A stretch of DNA of 19,279 nt. Origin: DASPJL01 sp035628645. GTDB taxonomy: Bacteria; Bacteroidota; Bacteroidia; Cytophagales; Cyclobacteriaceae. This document shows positions 1 through 7,004 of the stretch, piece by piece (position 1 is the first letter of the stretch; each line of letters begins with the position of its first letter). The DNA is taken from assembly GCA_035628645.1 (NCBI GenBank), contig DASPJL010000068.1, positions 1-19,279 on the forward strand. The letters run 5' to 3'. The translations under genes were made by a program, and so were the position numbers. Below the pieces are notes generated by a model, which searched no databases, had not been told where the DNA came from, and worked only from the letters and a program-made list of their open reading frames with translations.

Positions 1-240
1 AGGATCGGTCAAATTATTAAAGCGGATATGACGGGTACGTTTTGCAGGAACAGTAACCTTGTATGGACCGACCGGATCCCGATCGGGAAAATAAATTGTA
101 ATCTCAACATGCGCATCTTCTTTATTTGTGTTTAAAATGCATACCGTCTCATGGCTTGTAAATTCAGGTTCCGGACCATTTCCATAACCTGGGATAAATC
201 CTTCTGCTATTGCCCATACTTTTCGTCCTATTAATTCCAT
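1..240 (-). CDS. Sensory rhodopsin transducer (ASRT) family protein, 5' part only
   Basis: The minus strand from the ATG at 240 is open to the window edge (80 codons seen; C-terminus missing). The translation begins MELIGRKVWAIAEGFIPGYG and continues with the family-typical stretches NGPEPEFTSHETVCILNT, EDAHVEITIYFPD and PVGPYKVTVPAKRTRHIRFN. I recognise this as very close to Anabaena sensory rhodopsin transducer, a small soluble tetrameric beta-rich protein of about 125 residues. That protein binds the cytoplasmic face of a sensory rhodopsin and has been proposed to act on transcription. Family members also occur without a rhodopsin, and none is visible here. It starts 22 bp downstream of the VKOR-like gene on the same strand, so the two are probably co-transcribed. 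Family assignment is firm; the role is unknown. Confidence 0.88.
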   Translation of the reverse strand, partial: MELIGRKVWAIAEGFIPGYGNGPEPEFTSHETVCILNTNKEDAHVEITIYFPDRDPVGPYKVTVPAKRTRHIRFNNLTDP

Positions 241-262
241 TGCAGTATTTCTAAAATTAATT

Positions 263-742
263 TTATGATGCCTCTTTTAATTCTTTAATCGCCAACGGGA
301 CCATTGCAAAATTCAAAGCCGCTCCTGCAATGCAGTAGAGACAAGCTTTCTTTTGATTCCTGATCATATCATTCAAATAATAGATTCCTCCTGCTGCTCC
401 TCCTATCACTGATCCTGCTAAAAAGAAGTCAAAAATTTTTGATCTTCCTGTCTTTTTTGTACCCCCTGCTCCCGCCATTAAAATATTAAAAGCATAGGTA
501 ACCAGAGTGATAGGGCCGTCTGGAACACCCATCATATAAGCTTTTTTTGATGCATTGATCTTATTTGTATCGAAAATAGAAAAAGGCAGGTCGGGAAGTT
601 TTTTAATAAATCCCAACTGATAAAGGGAAATAAGGCTAAAATCAAGTAACCCAAGCGAAGACAACAGCGCGATCTTTCGTTTTCGCAGCAGGGAGCCACT
701 CTTGCTTTCTCTAAGCTCATTTCTGATTGCAACAGCATCCAT
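263..742 (-). CDS. VKOR-like integral membrane protein with a lone CxxC
   Basis: The 159-residue product has several hydrophobic segments (about residues 22-47, 77-92, 104-125 and 134-153). A CLYC motif at C134-C137 opens the last one, as in the vitamin K epoxide reductase (VKOR) four-helix fold. A loop with VPDGPITLVTYAFN matches the IPDGALGAFGYLLD stretch in the plus-strand neighbour at 916, supporting common ancestry. VKOR-type enzymes pass electrons from periplasmic thiol partners to quinones through two cysteine pairs. Here the loop pair is absent: the CxxC cysteines are the only two in the protein. It lies 22 bp upstream of the transducer gene on the same strand and faces the second VKOR-like gene divergently across 173 bp. 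The fold is likely; enzyme activity is uncertain. Confidence 0.72.
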   Translation of the reverse strand: MDAVAIRNELRESKSGSLLRKRKIALLSSLGLLDFSLISLYQLGFIKKLPDLPFSIFDTNKINASKKAYMMGVPDGPITLVTYAFNILMAGAGGTKKTGRSKIFDFFLAGSVIGGAAGGIYYLNDMIRNQKKACLYCIAGAALNFAMVPLAIKELKEAS

Positions 743-915
743 AGTAAAATTTTAACTCTAATTATTGTTACGCGCTGTCTTGTTGATGGTTCACGAAGGG
801 TATTGCGTAAACAGTAAAGTCAACCTCCCGTAAGTTAATGTAATGATGATGAACAGGTAAATGTGATAATGTACTGATGCGTTTATTGCTCGGACTGATA
901 CTTTAACAAGCTAAA

Positions 916-1497
916 ATGACGGAGACTTTAGATAATAAGCAAAAAGCCGGTTTTCAAAAAAGAGGCGAAAGTGAGGTTCCTAATGGATGGGATTACAATC
1001 CTTCTACATGGTCACAAAGAATTCCGATAATAGTGCTGGCATTGATCGGTCTTGGAATTGCCACTTATCTGGCACTTTATCAATTAAAAATTATTAAAAC
1101 CGTATGGGAGCCTTTTTTCGGAGACGGAAGCAGGACGATTTTAAACTCGGGAGTTTCCAAAATTTTACCCATTCCAGACGGAGCATTGGGAGCTTTTGGC
1201 TATTTACTGGATGCTGTAACCGGTGTAATTGGAGGCAAAGGGCGATGGAAAACAATGCCATGGATGGTAATCCTTTTTGGGTTGGCAGTAGGTCCTTTAG
1301 GAGCCATAAGTATTTTACTGGTCATTCTTCAACCGGTACTATATGACAGTTGGTGCACATTGTGTCTTACCACAGCAGCAATATCCATTATAATGATAGG
1401 ACCGGCCATGGATGAAATGCTTGCAAGTCTTCAATGGATGAAACAAGCAAAGAAAAAAGGACATTCAATGTGGAAAGTATTTTGGGGGAAAGTTTAA
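916..1497 (+). CDS. Vitamin K epoxide reductase (VKOR) family membrane protein
   Basis: The 193-residue product has a polar N-terminus of about 34 residues, then membrane segments near 35-55, 90-105, 115-140 and 150-168. The active-site motif SWCTLC (C147, C150) sits at the start of the last helix, the position of the quinone-facing CxxC in VKOR. The loop region after the first helix reads FFGDGSRTILNSGVSKILPI, with no cysteines where classical VKOR has its shuttle pair, and no thioredoxin domain is fused. It is the first gene of a plus-strand series (VKOR-like, SPW, SDR, hypothetical). The 109-bp gap to the SPW gene holds a degenerate repeat. The likely role is membrane thiol/quinone redox, but the missing loop cysteines mean the mechanism may differ. 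Confidence 0.82.
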   Translation: MTETLDNKQKAGFQKRGESEVPNGWDYNPSTWSQRIPIIVLALIGLGIATYLALYQLKIIKTVWEPFFGDGSRTILNSGVSKILPIPDGALGAFGYLLDAVTGVIGGKGRWKTMPWMVILFGLAVGPLGAISILLVILQPVLYDSWCTLCLTTAAISIIMIGPAMDEMLASLQWMKQAKKKGHSMWKVFWGKV

Positions 1498-1605
1498 TGA
1501 TTAAAGGGAATGACGATTTACGAATGGCGAATGACGAATCGTGGTGCTTCAAAATCATAAAATAAAAGAGAAAAACTAAACTGTAAACCGCTTAACTTTT
1601 TAACT

Positions 1606-1971
1606 ATGTGGGCACAGATACTAAATGTTTTAAACGGAATATTATTAATGACGCTTCCCTGGCTGTTAAAGCTGGACAAAGGGGCTTCAAATAATTATCA
1701 TATTGTGGGTCCCCTTATAGCAATGTTTGCCTTGACCGCAATTTTCGAATGTACACGAAATGTAAGATGGTTTAACATTCCTTTAGGGGGTTGGCTCGTT
1801 ATCTCTCCCCTTTTTTTAAATTATAATACAACCCTTGATGTCCTAAGCACCGTTCTTATTGGAGTGTTGGTGGTTGCTCTTTCATTAGTGAGGGGAAAGT
1901 TAAAGCATCAATTTGCAGGAGGTTGGCGGGGATTATTTAATGATAGAATGAGTGAATTGGAGAATGAGTGA
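1606..1971 (+). CDS. SPW repeat membrane protein
   Basis: The product is a 121-residue, very hydrophobic protein with about four membrane segments. Two internal half-repeats carry the SPW-type signature: LPW at L17-W19 after the ILNVLNGILL helix, and SPL at S67-L69 after GGWLVI. The SPW family consists of small integral membrane proteins of unknown function, often found in Bacteroidota and Actinobacteria. A basic tail (RGKLKHQFAGGWRGLF) follows the last helix and should lie in the cytoplasm. It sits between the VKOR-like and SDR genes on the same strand, which suggests a shared membrane or stress function. The start is the first ATG, preceded by an AT-rich leader without a clear Shine-Dalgarno site. 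Confidence 0.8.
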   Translation: MWAQILNVLNGILLMTLPWLLKLDKGASNNYHIVGPLIAMFALTAIFECTRNVRWFNIPLGGWLVISPLFLNYNTTLDVLSTVLIGVLVVALSLVRGKLKHQFAGGWRGLFNDRMSELENE

Positions 1972-2034
1972 ATATGATGATATTATATTTTAACACATAA
2001 CACAAATTTTAGTAAATATTAAAACATCAAGGAT

Positions 2035-3090
2035 ATGGATTGGTCTATCAATAATGGAAATGGAAAACATAAAAGGGTGGTAGTAATCACAGGCGCCTCT
2101 GCGGGTGTGGGACGGGCTACCGTAAGAGAATTTGCAAAAAAAGGCGCTGATATAGCATTAATTGCCCGAGGCATTGATGGATTGGAAGGTGCAAAACGTG
2201 AAGTAGAGGAAATGGGGGGAAGAGCATTGATTTTCTCCATTGACGTTTCTGATGCTGATGCCGTGGAACGTGCGGCTGCTGAAACTGAAGAAAAGCTCGG
2301 CCCCATCGATGTTTGGGTAAACAATGCCATGAACAGTGTATTTTCTCCTGTTAAAGACATGAAGGCAGAAGAATATAAAAGAGTAACGGAGGTAACTTAT
2401 CTGGGACAGGTGTACGGAGCACTAAGCGCTCTAAAAAGGATGAGGCCCAGAAACAGAGGTTCCATTGTTTTTGTGGGATCTGCTCTGGCCTATAGAGGCA
2501 TTCCCCTGCAGTCTGCTTACTGTGCTGCCAAACATGCCATAGAAGGATTTTATGATTCTTTAAGAACGGAGCTTATGCACGATGAGAGCCAAATAAATAT
2601 ATGCATGGTTCAGCTTCCTGCGATGAATACTACCCAATTTGGTTTTGTAAAAAGCCGTCTTCCGAATAAACCCAAACCTATGGGCATGATCTTTAAGCCC
2701 GAACTTGCAGCCGAAACCATTGAGTATGCATCCCGACACAACCGGAGAGAAATATATATGGGCTCGCCTACCGTAAAAGCAATTGTAGGGAATAAAATAG
2801 CGCCATGGTATGCAGACAGAGTTTTGGCAAAAACAGGATTTGAAGGACAAATGACTGATGAACCGGAAGATCCAAACAGAAAAGACAATCTGTGGGAACC
2901 AATACCAGGCGATCATGGAGCCCATGGACCATTTATAGAAGAATCACACAGTTTTAGTCCACAGCTTTGGGCAACTACCCATCGCGGTTTAACAGCCGCT
3001 GCTTTGGCTTCATTGGTTGCAGGAGGAATTTTTCTTTATTCCAAACTGACCAGTCATAGTCACAATGGTTATGCTCATTCTCTTAAATAA
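2035..3090 (+). CDS. SDR family oxidoreductase with C-terminal membrane anchor
   Basis: This is a short-chain dehydrogenase/reductase of 351 residues, about 100 longer than a classical SDR. It has the Rossmann cofactor motif TGASAGVG (T19-G26), the NNA motif (N96-A98), catalytic S149 and the YCAAK active site (Y162, K166). An arginine and no acidic residue in the segment after the second strand (LIARGIDGLEGAK) would fit NADP(H), though this is weak evidence. The extra C-terminal part is polar and then ends in a hydrophobic helix (about residues 318-337) and a His-rich tail, so the enzyme is probably tethered to the membrane. The substrate cannot be read from sequence. It lies 63 bp after the SPW gene, and a hairpin follows its stop. 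Confidence 0.9.
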   Translation: MDWSINNGNGKHKRVVVITGASAGVGRATVREFAKKGADIALIARGIDGLEGAKREVEEMGGRALIFSIDVSDADAVERAAAETEEKLGPIDVWVNNAMNSVFSPVKDMKAEEYKRVTEVTYLGQVYGALSALKRMRPRNRGSIVFVGSALAYRGIPLQSAYCAAKHAIEGFYDSLRTELMHDESQINICMVQLPAMNTTQFGFVKSRLPNKPKPMGMIFKPELAAETIEYASRHNRREIYMGSPTVKAIVGNKIAPWYADRVLAKTGFEGQMTDEPEDPNRKDNLWEPIPGDHGAHGPFIEESHSFSPQLWATTHRGLTAAALASLVAGGIFLYSKLTSHSHNGYAHSLK

Positions 3091-3096
3091 TTGAAT

Positions 3097-3130
3097 AAAC
3101 CTTGGAGGTTTTAAAAAATCTCCGGGGTTT
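3097..3130. repeat. Inverted repeat AAACCTTGGAG / CTCCGGGGTTT
   Basis: Arms at 3097-3107 and 3120-3130 pair over 11 positions, with two T-G wobbles in RNA, around a 12-base AT loop. It begins six bases after the SDR stop codon and could act as a terminator or mRNA-stabilising hairpin, though no clean T-run follows. The core TTGGAG/CTCC recurs in the hairpin at 12917-12949, so this appears to be a dispersed intergenic palindrome of this genome. Confidence 0.6.
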
Positions 3131-3161
3131 GTTGTTAATGGTCATTCTAATTCGTCATTCT

Positions 3162-3794
3162 ATGGGGTTAATAGATAAAATAAAAGCGGGCTTTAATGAA
3201 ATCAGGAAGGAAGGAGAAGTGGTTTCCGGGGATAGAGGTAAAGACACTTTTTATTCCAGTGAAAAACAATATTCCGATGAAATATCAGCCAAGCGGGAAT
3301 TTATTAAAGCAAAAGACCGCCTTTTCGATGTAAATGCCTGGAGTAAAATTCCTGCAATAATTAACTCTTCATTTTCCTTATACGATGCAAATGGCTTTCC
3401 TATAGCAAAAAAACATGCAGAAAGTGGAGATTTTATAAAAATTGTTTTACCGGGGCCACTCCCTGAAAACTGGGTTAAAATTATTGATTTAAAGGAGGGA
3501 GAAAACAATGCTGAATTTACTGTCCAACCTTCTCCCGACCCCACAATGTCCAAGGACAAAAGTGTTGTAGAACATTTTTTTCATGGAGAGTCCATAAGCA
3601 TATTTAAAGTAGAAAGAAAAGGCCTGGAAATTATCGCCTCAGAAACAGGAAAAAATGAAAAAATTAACAATGAAGGGAAAGAAGCCGGCGACAGGAAAGT
3701 TATAAACACACTTGTTTCCGAAGGCGGATGGGCTGGTTTTCAAAAATATCAATGGAAAAACCTGACCGATTACCTGGTGGGAATTGAAGAGTAG
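3162..3794 (+). CDS. Conserved-looking soluble protein of unknown function
   Basis: The frame is open from 3102, but I prefer the ATG at 3162 (MGLIDKIKAGFNEIRKEGE), giving 210 residues. The extra 20 codons upstream would translate the hairpin at 3097-3130 and a degenerate intergenic repeat. No family with a known function is recognised. The N-terminal 50 residues are charged and probably helical. Residues after about 50 (RLFDVNAWSKIPAIINSSF) look like a globular domain with mixed beta segments (FSLYDANGFPIAKK, FIKIVLPGP). There is no signal peptide or membrane segment. It follows the SDR gene on the same strand and may share its transcript. The last 64 bases recur at 9777-9840, and the amino-acid match there extends to about 33 residues. 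Confidence 0.75.
   Translation: MGLIDKIKAGFNEIRKEGEVVSGDRGKDTFYSSEKQYSDEISAKREFIKAKDRLFDVNAWSKIPAIINSSFSLYDANGFPIAKKHAESGDFIKIVLPGPLPENWVKIIDLKEGENNAEFTVQPSPDPTMSKDKSVVEHFFHGESISIFKVERKGLEIIASETGKNEKINNEGKEAGDRKVINTLVSEGGWAGFQKYQWKNLTDYLVGIEE
3731..3794 (+). repeat. Direct repeat copy 1 (3' end of the 3162-3794 gene)
   Basis: These 64 bases, from GGCTGGTTTTC through the TAG stop, match 9777-9840 with six substitutions and no gaps. The two copies are in direct orientation and bracket about 6 kb of accessory DNA. This copy belongs to the intact gene. Confidence 0.9.
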
Positions 3795-3820
3795 GAATTA
3801 GCGGAAAGATGTCATAGTCA

Positions 3821-3874
3821 GAAGCACAAGGCTTGATTTAACAATTGAACCGCCACTTTTGGTAGCTGCTGTTA
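3821..3874 (-). repeat. TAACAGCA-type element, copy 1 (half site)
   Basis: Read on the minus strand, the element starts TAACAGCAGCTACC, overlapping the TAA stop of the 3872-4381 gene. It continues through TGGCGGTTCA and GTTAAAT to TGCTTC. It aligns along its length with 7057-7111 (24 of 29 identical in the second half). Only a left half-site is seen: no matching GTTA arm occurs before the end of the neighbouring plus-strand gene, so it may be truncated at the array edge. Confidence 0.65.
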
Positions 3875-4381
3875 TATGGTCGTTGTTCTTTCATCTGGCA
3901 TACAGTTAGTTTTCCAAGTAATAAAATAGTTCGTTATTATTTTGTCAATATTTTCTTTTGTCGCTCCGTCCCAATACCATTGATTTTCCGAATAGGATAA
4001 GTCGTCTTTTGCAAAGTAAAGCGAATAGAAGTCGTACAAATATTTCTCATAGTCAAGTTCAATGCAAATGTCTTTCAGAATGTCAAGTACTTTAAAGTCA
4101 AGTTCCCCGTCAAGTGATTTGTCAATGAGATAACAGGCGTAGTTTTTTATTGCCTCGTCTTTGTCCGAATAGTCGAGTTTCAATTCCGATAAAACTTTGT
4201 CCGCAAGTTCCTGCATTTGAAATTGGTTAAAAGGTTCGCTTTCTCCGGCAAGGATCGTCAAATTCTCAGTGTCATAACCAGCCGTAAGCATATCAACTGC
4301 CCAGTCAACCCAATTCTCGTCAATGTCTCGATTGAATGCTTTAAATGCTAATATTTCTGCTGTCGTTTTTACAGGTTTCAT
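3872..4381 (-). CDS. Hypothetical cytosolic protein, cassette gene A
   Basis: The 169-residue acidic protein has no signal peptide or membrane segment. Visible stretches are NWVDWAVDMLTAGYDTENL and LTILAGESEPFNQFQMQELA near the N-terminus, an acidic helical middle, and YWDGATKENIDKIITNYF near the C-terminus. It gives the impression of the small acidic helical proteins found as immunity or accessory genes in Bacteroidota, but I do not recognise a named family and assign no function. The ATG at 4381 follows the GTTA end of the repeat at 4412-4537 by about 30 bp, and its TAA stop is part of the next repeat element. Cassette-like placement is the main contextual clue. Confidence 0.72.
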   Translation of the reverse strand: MKPVKTTAEILAFKAFNRDIDENWVDWAVDMLTAGYDTENLTILAGESEPFNQFQMQELADKVLSELKLDYSDKDEAIKNYACYLIDKSLDGELDFKVLDILKDICIELDYEKYLYDFYSLYFAKDDLSYSENQWYWDGATKENIDKIITNYFITWKTNCMPDERTTTI

Positions 4382-4411
4382 TTGTCTGTTCGGCTGTCCT
4401 ACAATGCCGCA

Positions 4412-4537
4412 TAACGTTTTGGCTATGGCCAGTGTGGGTTTTGGACACGGGTTTTGTCAACCGTTACGGATGTTTATTAAGTTGCAAAATACTCATTTTT
4501 AACGCTTCAGCCCACAATTGGCTATAGCCGATGTTTA
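4412..4537 (-). repeat. attC-like imperfect inverted repeat, 126 bp
   Basis: On the minus strand the left end is TAAACATCGGCTATAGCCA, whose TAA is the stop codon of gene B. The right end is TGGCCATAGCCAAAACGTTA. The arms GGCTATAGCCAATTGTGGG and CCCACACTGGCCATAGCC pair except for one mismatch and a small bulge, with an unpaired patch between them and the terminal TAAAC/GTTA. Interrupted pairing with TAAC/GTTA-type ends is the arrangement of integron attC sites. The central 60 bases are AT-rich and unpaired. Confidence 0.6.
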
Positions 4538-5278
4538 CCTGCCGTATTTTTTTAATTCTTCTCCTTTCCAAACTCCTTTAAAATTGTCTTCAAGTCCTGA
4601 TAGCTTGAATTCAAATCCATTTTCAGTCATTTCTGTCGATACTGAACTCATTAATTCAGCGTCCCAAAATTCATCGCCATAGTCAAAGTCGAGAATTTCA
4701 CTGTTGTAGATTATTTCATTTTTGTCGTTGAGTACAACTACGAAAAAATGGTTTGGATATCCGTTGTCATAGTATTCGTCATAGCCTGTACTTTGGGAAA
4801 CTAAAAGAAATTCCTGATTGTATTTGGGCATTTCTTTTTGTAGTGCAATGAAGTCATGAACTTTGTAGTCTGTGTAATATTGCTGTCCGTTTATTGTTAT
4901 TGCGTACCAAACATTAAAAGTCAGCGACCATTCTTTGGTGGTGTCTTTAAATATTTCTTTGTAGAAAATCGTGTCGATCTGAATTACAGAAGTCTTTGTT
5001 AATACTCCGACTGGTTTTGCTGATCCCTTGTCATTAACTCGGTCAAACAGGGCAATTACTTTGTCCTTTACTTTCAAAAAAGCTGAGTTGTCTCCATTTT
5101 TGAATTCTGTCTGAGGTTCAATAACGATTGACTTAAATCCAATCAGTTCTTTGTCTATACTTTTTGTCTCATAGGCACCGACTTTAAGGTCATAATATCC
5201 ATCCTCTCGCACGATTTCTTGTCCGAATACTGAAAGCTGAATTATCAAGGTCAATATGGTCAGTATCGTGTTTTTCAT
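4535..5278 (-). CDS. Exported hypothetical protein, cassette gene B
   Basis: I use the ATG at 5278, giving 247 residues that begin with a clear signal peptide (MKNTILTILTLIIQLSVFGQ, cleavage likely before QE). An in-frame ATG 20 codons upstream (5338) lies inside the repeat at 5287-5412 and would hide the signal peptide, so it is rejected. The mature part is acidic, aromatic-rich and probably beta-structured (WSLTFNVWYAITINGQQYY, YYDNGYPNHFFVVVLNDKN). There is no lipobox cysteine and no recognised domain. The stop codon is the first three bases of the following inverted repeat. It probably acts in the periplasm or outside the cell; function unknown. Confidence 0.75.
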   Translation of the reverse strand: MKNTILTILTLIIQLSVFGQEIVREDGYYDLKVGAYETKSIDKELIGFKSIVIEPQTEFKNGDNSAFLKVKDKVIALFDRVNDKGSAKPVGVLTKTSVIQIDTIFYKEIFKDTTKEWSLTFNVWYAITINGQQYYTDYKVHDFIALQKEMPKYNQEFLLVSQSTGYDEYYDNGYPNHFFVVVLNDKNEIIYNSEILDFDYGDEFWDAELMSSVSTEMTENGFEFKLSGLEDNFKGVWKGEELKKYGR

Positions 5279-5286
5279 ATGGCTTA

Positions 5287-5412
5287 TAACGTTCATGTTT
5301 GTGCAGTTGCGGGACTTTGAAACGTTAGACTGTCCCACTTGACTAAACGTTGAATGAAGATATAAACTTAAACCTTACACTGCACCCCTCCAATTGCATA
5401 TACATTTTGTTA
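5287..5412 (-). repeat. attC-like imperfect inverted repeat, 126 bp
   Basis: On the minus strand the left arm TAAC AAA ATGT ATA TGCA A TTG pairs with the right arm CAA C TGCA CAA ACAT GAAC GTTA. Four paired blocks (TAAC/GTTA, ATGT/ACAT, TGCA/TGCA, TTG/CAA) are separated by unpaired 1-4 base spacers, and GGG/CCC can continue the stem inward. This stepwise stem with bulges is the best attC look-alike in the window. It sits between the stop of gene C and the start of gene B. Confidence 0.62.
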
Positions 5413-5431
5413 GCTGTTCGCCCTTATTCTT

Positions 5432-6493
5432 TTAGGGTTTGTCAAATGTCATTTGTTGTTTCTCGAAGACTTTCCTCATCAATAAAACATTTACATTATA
5501 CTCGTCCTCTATTGAGAACTCATAAAGGATAAAGTCATTTATCTCGTGTAGCATGCTAACAGTAAATTGCATAGGGTCAATAAAGTTTTCAAAATCTGTT
5601 TCTTGCCTTACCAATCGTGGCAGAATGATTTTATTTCCGTCCATAAACCTTTTAAAACCATTGAAATTCGAATGAATTTGCTCACAGCACAAAATGTAGT
5701 ACGGTCTAAATCTACTCATTCCGGCTCGCTCTTCTAAAAGCATAAAATTTGCTTTCTGTTTCCCTTTGAATAAGTTGTCAGCCCATCCATATTCATTATC
5801 TAAAAAGTCTTTTCCGTAAAGAGTATTCATTTTGTCAATTTCAGATTGCAAAATCTGTTCTGTTCTCTTTGGCAAGGGTCTAAACTTTAGTTCTTTATAG
5901 TTTTTCTGATAGCTTACAATTTTACGCTTGGAGTTTCTTATAGAATGCTGAAAATATTTATCGGAAAGCTCACTGTCATTCTCAAGCGCCAGTACAAGAA
6001 GTATGATGGCATTTTCATAAAGTGAACGCCATATTATCATTGCTCCGTCAATATAGCCATTCATAAGTTGGCTTAATATTTCGTCTGCTCTTCTAAGTAT
6101 CAAACCATAAAGTGCAACGGTCATTCGAAGTGTACTGTCAACCTTTTTTCGATTTAGTTTTTCAACGATCTTGCCATAAATATTAAAGCATCCATTTATG
6201 TACAATATGAAACCAACAAAGCTGTCTCGATGTGTAGTCGCTATTTTTTGTTGATTCTCAAAATTTGTTTTAAGAAAGCTATCTAATTTAAATTTATGGT
6301 TTTCTACATAAAGTGAAGAGACAGTCTCTTCGTAGTCGGATAGTAATTTGTCGAATTTGGGTGCAATCTTTTTTAATGCTTCTTCTTTCGTTAGGTTGGA
6401 AGTTTTGATCGCATTATTAATGGCCTTAGAAAATGTTTTCCCAAAATCATTTATTAAAAGTCCCTGTATCTCTATGTTTTTAAATCGTCCCAA
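5432..6493 (-). CDS. DUF5677-like protein, cassette gene C
   Basis: The product is a 353-residue helical protein with no signal peptide. The stretch ALYGLILRRADEILSQLMNG, the motif IIWRSLYENAIILLVLALEN and the later CCEQIHSNFNGF recall the DUF5677 family, an uncharacterised group with conserved Arg/Glu in the first motif and a conserved His in the second. No ATG begins this frame: the start given is a TTG at 6493. The frame stays open upstream through AYTLKINKLTAEL into the repeat at 6544-6600, so the true start may be a few codons earlier or may have been lost when the gene joined the repeat. It is more AT-rich than its neighbours, consistent with a separate origin. Family call is moderate; function unknown. 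Confidence 0.65.
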   Translation of the reverse strand: MGRFKNIEIQGLLINDFGKTFSKAINNAIKTSNLTKEEALKKIAPKFDKLLSDYEETVSSLYVENHKFKLDSFLKTNFENQQKIATTHRDSFVGFILYINGCFNIYGKIVEKLNRKKVDSTLRMTVALYGLILRRADEILSQLMNGYIDGAMIIWRSLYENAIILLVLALENDSELSDKYFQHSIRNSKRKIVSYQKNYKELKFRPLPKRTEQILQSEIDKMNTLYGKDFLDNEYGWADNLFKGKQKANFMLLEERAGMSRFRPYYILCCEQIHSNFNGFKRFMDGNKIILPRLVRQETDFENFIDPMQFTVSMLHEINDFILYEFSIEDEYNVNVLLMRKVFEKQQMTFDKP

Positions 6494-6543
6494 TTCTGCT
6501 GTTAATTTGTTAATTTTTAGAGTGTACGCTGCTGGATGACAAC

Positions 6544-6600
6544 TAACGTTCAGTGTAAAATGCGTTTTAACGCATTTTACACAGTGTTGTGCATTGTTTA
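6544..6600 (-). repeat. attC-like inverted repeat, 57 bp, with perfect 14-bp stem
   Basis: On the plus strand GTGTAAAATGCGTT (6553-6566) and AACGCATTTTACAC (6569-6582) form a perfect stem with a two-base loop. Outside the stem are TAACGTT on one side and GTTTA on the other, so on the minus strand the element reads TAAAC ... AACGTTA, the same ends as the repeat at 4412-4537. It lies just upstream of gene C. As a hairpin it could also act in termination, but no T-run follows. Confidence 0.65.
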
Positions 6601-6604
6601 TATT

Positions 6605-7004
6605 TTATTTTCCTTTGATTCTAATTTTTGACATGTTTAAAACGAATTCTCTTACTTCATGGATATCAAAGTATTCAATGTTTCTTAGTTTTTCTTAATA
6701 TTCGTTTAACAAATCCTTCTAACTTAAATTCAGATTCAATATTTAAACCGATAAGACTCACAAGTGGAATACCAATTTTTAGTTTAGTTTGCCAAGGTGA
6801 TTCCTGTTTCTTCAAATCGGTGAAGGCTGCCAGTTGTGATTTATTTAGAATGTCACTATTTATATCAATATAATCACATAATTGTGAAACGGTTTTTTCA
6901 GCAGCACCTATCAAATTGTCGTTTAATTCAACTATTAATTTTTTTGTTTCTGAATCTATTTCGCTTAGGTAATTTTTAAGCAAAGGTAGCTGAATTAGAT
7001 AATC
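6605..7004 (-). pseudogene. Truncated and frameshifted cassette gene E
   Basis: The readable part starts without a start codon at about 7004 (TDYLIQLPLLKNYLSEIDSE), directly after the repeat at 7004-7111. The open frame does extend to an ATG at 7073, but those extra residues are the translation of the repeat. The frame stops at 6675. If one base is removed from the five-base T-run at 6689-6693, it continues as LRNIEYFDIHEVREFVLN to a stop at 6605, giving a natural-looking tail. So the gene appears to lack its 5' end and to carry a single-base shift. The shift could also be a sequencing error. The helical, Lys/Glu-rich product is not recognised. Confidence 0.5.

Noticed and set aside
2560..2925. 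Antisense frames within the SDR gene
   Set aside because: They overlap a well-supported SDR coding region on the opposite strand and show no recognisable product.
3102..3161. N-terminal extension of the 3162-3794 gene
   Set aside because: These 20 codons translate a hairpin and a spacer repeat; the ATG at 3162 gives a more natural N-terminus.
5279..5338. Upstream start for cassette gene B
   Set aside because: The extra residues come from the inverted repeat at 5287-5412 and would place the signal peptide internally.
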